NCBI RefSeq assembly: GCF_900009145.1
Contig: NZ_LN889812.1
Span: 220,650 to 284,649 of the forward strand
Direction of reading: 5' to 3'
Length of the DNA: 64,000 bases
Origin: Planktothrix tepida PCC 9214
GTDB lineage: Bacteria > Cyanobacteriota > Cyanobacteriia > Cyanobacteriales > Microcoleaceae
Part shown: positions 59,537 through 64,000 of the stretch, one piece after another
Position numbering within the stretch: the stretch's first letter is position 1
How the letters are laid out: every line of letters begins with the position of its first letter
Notes under the pieces: model-generated
Told to the model about the DNA's origin: nothing
What the model saw: only the letters and a program-made list of their open reading frames with translations
Databases searched by the model: none
Position numbers and translations under genes: made by a program

Positions 59537-62338
59537 TTACAAACTGGGGGTTTGACGACGTTGGAAAAACCATCTTTGAACCAGTTTTTCCATTTCAATC
59601 CAGATAAACATTAAGGCACTAAAACCTAAACAGATTAACAATTCAGTGAACGTTAACGGGTGAGTTCCAAAGAAACTTTGTAAGGGCGGAACATAAATTA
59701 ATAGTAACTGAAGAACGGTAGTTAATAAAACCGCAGCCCAAAGATAAGGATTGGTTGCGGGATTCATTTGTATTGTTAATTGGTTATCAGAACGTACTGC
59801 TATAGCATGACCCATTTGGGCTAAACATAAGGTTGTAAACACCATTGTTTTCCAACGTTCAGGATTACCCGCGATTTTAGTATGATCGTAAGCCCAAACC
59901 ATTAAAACAATCGTTAAAATGGCAAAAATAATCCCAATTCTCACCATATATAATCCTAATCCTCGCGCAAAAATACTTTCACGGGGATCATTAGGAGGAC
60001 GTTGCATCACCGCAGGTTCGGCGGGCTCCATCGCTAAGGCTAAAGCAGGTAAACCATCCGTGACAAGGTTCATCCATAAAATTTGTAATGGCGATAAAGG
60101 AACACCCCCTAAACCTAAAATCGGAGAAGAGGCAATTACTAAAACTTCCCCAATATTACTACCGAGAATATATTTAACAAAACGGCGAATATTACTATAA
60201 ACCACTCGTCCTTCTTCTGTGGCGGCAACAATGGTGGCAAAGTTATCATCCAGCAAAATCATATCACTGGCTTCTTTACTAACATCGGTTCCGGTAATTC
60301 CCATCGCAATGCCAATATCGGCTTGTTTTAAGGCGGGAGCATCATTGACTCCATCCCCGGTCATGGCTACAAATTCACCATTCTTTTGCAAGGCTTGAAC
60401 AATGCGAAGTTTATGTTCAGGAGAAACCCTGGCGTAAACACTGACTTGTTCAACTTCTTGTTCTAATTCTGTTTGAGAAAGTTTCTGTAATTCTTGACCT
60501 GTTAAACTTAAATCATCAGGGGAAGCAATCCCTAAATCTTGAGCAATGACTTTCGCCGTTAATTGATGATCTCCGGTAATCATCACTGGACGAATTCCGG
60601 CTTCTCGACACCGTTTAACCGCTTCTCGAACTTCAGGACGGGGCGCATCTAACATTCCCACTAATCCTAACCAAACTAATTCCTGTTCGGCGGCTTCTTC
60701 AGTGCCTTCTTCAGGTAATGTTGTTAAAGATCGAGTGGCAAATCCTAAAACTCGTAATCCTTTTCCGGCCATTTCATTATTTTGGTCGAGAATTCGTTGG
60801 CGGTCAACTTCAGTTAAAGAAACCGTTGTATTCCCCACCAAAACAGCATCACATTGAGCTAAAATCAACTCCGGTGATCCTTTTGTAAACATCGAAAATT
60901 CATCATCAGATTGACAAATCACACTCATGCGCTTGCGTTCTGAAGAGAAAGGAATTTCAGCAATACGGGGGTTTTGTTGATTATGAGTTTCTCTAAATAA
61001 ACCGACTTTTCCCGCTAACGATAATAACGCTCCTTCTGTGGGATCTCCTAAAATAATCCATTGATTTTTATCTTGTTGTAATTGAGCATCATTACATAAA
61101 ACACAGGCTGTTAAAATAGGTTGTAAAACTTCAGCAGCAGGAGAGAGGGTGCTATTTTCATCAGAGGTGATCAATCGTAATTCCCCAACGGGAGCATACC
61201 CTTCTCCGGTGACTTGAAACACTTCATTTAAGGTATAAACTGATTGTACCACCATTTTATTTTGGGTGAGAGTTCCGGTTTTATCCGAACAAATAGTGGT
61301 AACAGAACCCAGGGTTTCCACCGCCGGGAGTTTACGAATTAAGGCATGGCGTCGTACCATGCGTTGGGTTCCAATGGCTAAAGTCACCGTTACCACCGCC
61401 GGTAAACCTTCGGGAACAACGGCCACCGCCATACTCAGCGAAACTTCTAATAAATCTTCTAAACTACTAAAACTGCCCGTTCTAATCACGCCACCAATCA
61501 CCACCAAGGCGACTAAGGCTAAAGACCCACTAACCAACACATTTCCTAACTGAGACATCCGTTGCTGGAGGGGAGTGGGTTCACTTTCGACTCCCTGAAT
61601 CATTTCCGCAATGCGTCCCAGTTCCGTCGTCATTCCGGTATTGGTGACAATGACTTCTCCCCGTCCCTGGACAACTTCCGTCCCCATGAATACCATATTA
61701 ATGCGATCGCCTAACGGTGCATCTTCGGGTAATTCCACACTGGGTTTTTTAATCACCCCTTCCGCTTCTCCCGTTAAGGCGGCTTCTCGGACTTGCAAAT
61801 TCTGAGCTTCAATTAAGCGACCATCCGCCGGAATTTGCACCCCCGCTTCGAGAAACATAATATCCCCTGGAACCAATTCTTTCGCTGAAACTTCCAACAG
61901 CTTACCGTCCCGCATCACCCTAACTTTGGGTGAAGACATCCGTTTTAGGGCAGCTAAGGCTTGTTCTGCACGGCTTTCTTGGAAATAGCCCAACATCCCA
62001 TTCAAAATCACAATCGCAAAAATGGCAACGGCGTCCTTGGGAAAAGCCCCCTTTCGTAAATCGATAAAGGCAGATACAATGGCGACAGCAATCAGCATCA
62101 CGAGCATAATATTCGTGAACTGATCCCATAAAATCTCCAAGGGACTGCGACCCGCGCCTTCTTCTAATTCATTCAGACCATATTGTTCTTGTCGTTGAGT
62201 CACCTGTTGTGGGGTTAACCCTGTTTCGCTATCTGTATCGAGTACCTTAAGGGCTTTCTCAGCAGCGAAGCTGTGCCAAGTGGTAATGGGTTCTAAGGTC
62301 GAATCAGAAGACATTGATGAGGATTCGGGAGATACCAT
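59537..62338 (-). CDS. pacL: P-type Ca2+-transporting ATPase (PacL type)
   Basis: A 933-residue P2A-type cation ATPase. Order: N-terminal cation-ATPase domain ([20 protein letters not shown]), membrane pair, actuator (LTGEAEGV), the PEGLPAVV transmembrane-4 motif that binds Ca2+, phosphorylation site CSDKTGTLT (Asp352), nucleotide domain ([16 protein letters not shown]), hinge [20 protein letters not shown] and six C-terminal helices (~740-920; [18 protein letters not shown]). It exports Ca2+ from the cytosol, or Ca2+/Mn2+ as reported for related enzymes. ATG at 62336-62338, with a second Met at residue 9 as an alternative. Confidence 0.93.
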   Translation of the reverse strand: MVSPESSSMSSDSTLEPITTWHSFAAEKALKVLDTDSETGLTPQQVTQRQEQYGLNELEEGAGRSPLEILWDQFTNIMLVMLIAVAIVSAFIDLRKGAFPKDAVAIFAIVILNGMLGYFQESRAEQALAALKRMSSPKVRVMRDGKLLEVSAKELVPGDIMFLEAGVQIPADGRLIEAQNLQVREAALTGEAEGVIKKPSVELPEDAPLGDRINMVFMGTEVVQGRGEVIVTNTGMTTELGRIAEMIQGVESEPTPLQQRMSQLGNVLVSGSLALVALVVIGGVIRTGSFSSLEDLLEVSLSMAVAVVPEGLPAVVTVTLAIGTQRMVRRHALIRKLPAVETLGSVTTICSDKTGTLTQNKMVVQSVYTLNEVFQVTGEGYAPVGELRLITSDENSTLSPAAEVLQPILTACVLCNDAQLQQDKNQWIILGDPTEGALLSLAGKVGLFRETHNQQNPRIAEIPFSSERKRMSVICQSDDEFSMFTKGSPELILAQCDAVLVGNTTVSLTEVDRQRILDQNNEMAGKGLRVLGFATRSLTTLPEEGTEEAAEQELVWLGLVGMLDAPRPEVREAVKRCREAGIRPVMITGDHQLTAKVIAQDLGIASPDDLSLTGQELQKLSQTELEQEVEQVSVYARVSPEHKLRIVQALQKNGEFVAMTGDGVNDAPALKQADIGIAMGITGTDVSKEASDMILLDDNFATIVAATEEGRVVYSNIRRFVKYILGSNIGEVLVIASSPILGLGGVPLSPLQILWMNLVTDGLPALALAMEPAEPAVMQRPPNDPRESIFARGLGLYMVRIGIIFAILTIVLMVWAYDHTKIAGNPERWKTMVFTTLCLAQMGHAIAVRSDNQLTIQMNPATNPYLWAAVLLTTVLQLLLIYVPPLQSFFGTHPLTFTELLICLGFSALMFIWIEMEKLVQRWFFQRRQTPSL

Positions 62339-62563
62339 TGTCTACGTCCTAAACGTTCCGGCTAATCTACTTTAATCAAATGATAGGTGATTTGTAGGAT
62401 GTCTGGAAACCCGCATCCGATCTATTTTGAGGCTAGTCCAGAGGAAATAATACTTATTACCCTTTAAAAAAAGCCTTTTTCAAAAAGATTAACACTTTTT
62501 AATCCCTATAAAAATATTCTATTTTAGGGGTTTGAATGCTAAAATTGATGGAGAGAAACTCCT

Positions 62564-63340
62564 ATGAACAATCCCGAAAATTCTAAAATTCCTGAAGAGA
62601 TTGCATCTGAAGTGTTAGAAGTTGCATCTCGACTGTATTCTGAATCCAATAATAGTTATTCTGTAGAAGCGTTACAACAGGCTGGAAAAGAAGTATCCAT
62701 CCCCCCAGAATTGATTGAAAAAGCGATTCAAGAAGTTCGGGAGACACATCAACGACAAGAGATTGAACGGCAACAATCTCAAGAAAAAAATAAAGTTTTA
62801 CAAAAAGTTGGGATGGGAATTGCTGGCGTTATCCTACTCTGGAGTATTTTGATTTATAATTCTCTTGCCAGCCACAAACAAAATGTTAATGCTTCCTGGG
62901 CGCAAGTAGAAAACCAAATGCAACGTCGTGCCGATTTAATTCCTAATTTAGTCGCAGTTACAAACGCCCAAGCTAAACAGGAAAAAGAAATTATTCAACT
63001 TTTAATTCAATCCAGAGAATCTTATTTAAAAGCCAATTCTATCCCCGAAAAAATAGCAGCCAGCACTCAAATCAGTACGGTTATTCAACAATTGAATCAA
63101 TATGCAGCGACTAACCCCCAACTGCAATCTTCTCAAACCTTTAGTAATCTTCAATATGAACTAGCGGGAACTGAAAATCGCATCGCCACAGAACGCCAAC
63201 GCTATAACCAAGCTGTCAAGAATTATAATCAATCTCTACAAACTTTTCCTAATATTTTGATCAGTTCCCTTTTCAATTTTCAAGAACAACCTTATTTCCA
63301 AGCTGAGGATAAAACAGTTCCTAAAGTTAATATTCCGTAG
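62564..63340 (+). CDS. LemA family protein
   Basis: A 258-residue protein. The LemA domain covers ~100-240: LASHKQNVNASWAQVENQMQ, RRADLIPNLVAVTNAQAKQE and the C-terminal TENRIATERQRYNQAVKNYN. One membrane helix lies at ~87-106 (GMGIAGVILLWSILIYN). An extra N-terminal ~80 residues (IPEEIASEVLEVASRLYSES, VSIPPELIEKAIQEV) is a soluble helical extension that typical LemA proteins lack. GGAGAG precedes the ATG. The function of LemA proteins in bacteria is not established. Confidence 0.85.
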   Translation: MNNPENSKIPEEIASEVLEVASRLYSESNNSYSVEALQQAGKEVSIPPELIEKAIQEVRETHQRQEIERQQSQEKNKVLQKVGMGIAGVILLWSILIYNSLASHKQNVNASWAQVENQMQRRADLIPNLVAVTNAQAKQEKEIIQLLIQSRESYLKANSIPEKIAASTQISTVIQQLNQYAATNPQLQSSQTFSNLQYELAGTENRIATERQRYNQAVKNYNQSLQTFPNILISSLFNFQEQPYFQAEDKTVPKVNIP

Positions 63341-63348
63341 AGGACTGA

Positions 63349-63385
63349 GGGGAGAGGGGGAAACGGGGAGAAGGGGGAGAAGGGG
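63349..63385 (+). other. G-rich tract with five G4+ runs (candidate G-quadruplex)
   Basis: Five runs of 4-5 G (63349-63352, 63356-63360, 63365-63368, 63373-63377, 63382-63385) with loops of 3-4 bases fit the intramolecular G-quadruplex pattern. It lies just after the LemA stop, within a wider purine-rich stretch (63341-63410) upstream of the LptA-like gene. Confidence 0.7.
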
Positions 63386-63544
63386 AAACGGAGAGAGAAG
63401 AGGGGGAATCAACCGCTAACCGTCAACATTCAATAATCGAGTACAATAGGCACACAGACTTAATAAACTTTTATTGTTCGTATTAAAACCGTTGATTGCT
63501 CAATTGCATCACCCAGTTACCGTTTTAGGATTTTTAAGGTCATA

Positions 63545-64000
63545 ATGCTGATTGCCAAGCTGTTAAAATCAATCACTCTCCCCTTGGGGTTCACACTGCT
63601 GTTACCCTTTGCTCTAATCAGTAGTTTGGTCACAGATAGCGTGATGAGTTCCTCCCCTAGCTATGCACAAACCGTACCTGCGGCTAAAAACGCTGTGGGA
63701 CGGGCGATGACCGTTCGGTCTGATATTCAAGAAGCGGATGCTCAAACGGGAATTGTTACCGCACGGGGTAACGTCCAGATTAACTATCCCGCCCGCAGTA
63801 TTCAAGCCACTGCCGCCCAAGCGCAATATTTTAGTCGAGAACGTCGCATTGTTCTGAGTGGGAATGTGTTTGTTTTGCAAGAAGGCAACACTATTCGAGG
63901 TGAAACCGTCACCTATTTGATTGATGAAGGACGATTTATTGCTTTACCTCAAGGAGGCGGACAAGTAGAATCGATGTATTTAGTCCCCGATGAAACCGCC
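63545..64000 (+). CDS. LptA/OstA-like lipopolysaccharide transport protein, 3' end beyond the window
   Basis: An open frame of 152 codons from ATG 63545 to the right edge with no stop. A signal peptide is visible (LPLGFTLLLPFALISSLV, probable cleavage after SYAQ). The mature part matches the OstA/LptA periplasmic β-jellyroll: MTVRSDIQEADAQTGIVTAR, GNVQINYPARSIQATAAQA, RRIVLSGNVFVLQEGNTIRG and ETVTYLIDEGRFIAL. LptA carries lipopolysaccharide across the periplasm. It is incomplete here, so length and C-terminal domains are unknown. Confidence 0.82.
   Translation, partial: MLIAKLLKSITLPLGFTLLLPFALISSLVTDSVMSSSPSYAQTVPAAKNAVGRAMTVRSDIQEADAQTGIVTARGNVQINYPARSIQATAAQAQYFSRERRIVLSGNVFVLQEGNTIRGETVTYLIDEGRFIALPQGGGQVESMYLVPDETA

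Noticed and set aside
59263-59614. Frames on both strands between nupC and pacL
   Set aside because: No ribosome-binding sites or recognisable domains. The sequence looks like a degraded dispersed repeat (TTGGGTTTCGTCCCTGAAC).

Overview
The window is a cyanobacterial chromosome segment, AT-rich and dotted with the HIP1 octamer GCGATCGC. It carries a phycobiliprotein lyase (CpcT), the sulfolipid enzyme SqdB and the light-dependent proton-extrusion protein PcxA. Gene content and the (TGATAAC)n heptamer repeats suggest a filamentous Oscillatoriales cyanobacterium, perhaps Planktothrix. That genus call is an inference from memory, not from a search.

Layout. 1-20 kb is mostly ordinary: a UvrD/RecB-like protein, PcxA, a GAF protein, a very large double hybrid histidine kinase, an XRE regulator with palindromic operator candidates, an OvoA-like sulfoxide synthase without its methyltransferase half, a YkvA-like protein, a SAM hydrolase, a DUF3598 protein, RtcB, a GNAT protein and a TPR protein. 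20-32 kb is an accessory patch of STAND (NB-ARC type) ATPases. Two STAND/TPR pairs are each split over adjacent ORFs, and a third protein fuses a STAND ATPase to a kinase C-lobe and TPRs. Between them lie a secreted 57-residue peptide and a CHAP-amidase/RTX protein. 32-37 kb holds cpcT, sqdB, two unknown genes, a 30-copy octapeptide coiled-coil protein and a degraded second copy of the sqdB 3' end.

37-56 kb contains the most unusual material. A single-module PKS (KS-AT-ACP-luciferase-like monooxygenase-thioesterase) lies at 36954-41945 on the minus strand. After a TnpB gene come an EamA exporter, a sterol-desaturase-type hydroxylase and a cyanobacterial glutamate-cysteine ligase. Further on, a plus-strand run encodes a fatty acyl-AMP ligase, four tandem membrane desaturases, a stand-alone ACP and a DUF302 protein. 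FAAL + ACP + several desaturases + thioesterase is the core logic of bacterial polyyne/alkynyl-lipid clusters. I infer a pathway that loads a fatty acid on the ACP, desaturates it repeatedly, optionally extends and oxidises it on the PKS, and releases it. Glutaredoxin and glycolate oxidase GlcD genes lie between the two halves, so co-membership is not certain.

56-64 kb returns to housekeeping: an SLC13 permease, a NupC transporter, a PacL-type Ca2+ ATPase, a LemA protein and the start of an LptA/OstA-like gene cut by the window edge.
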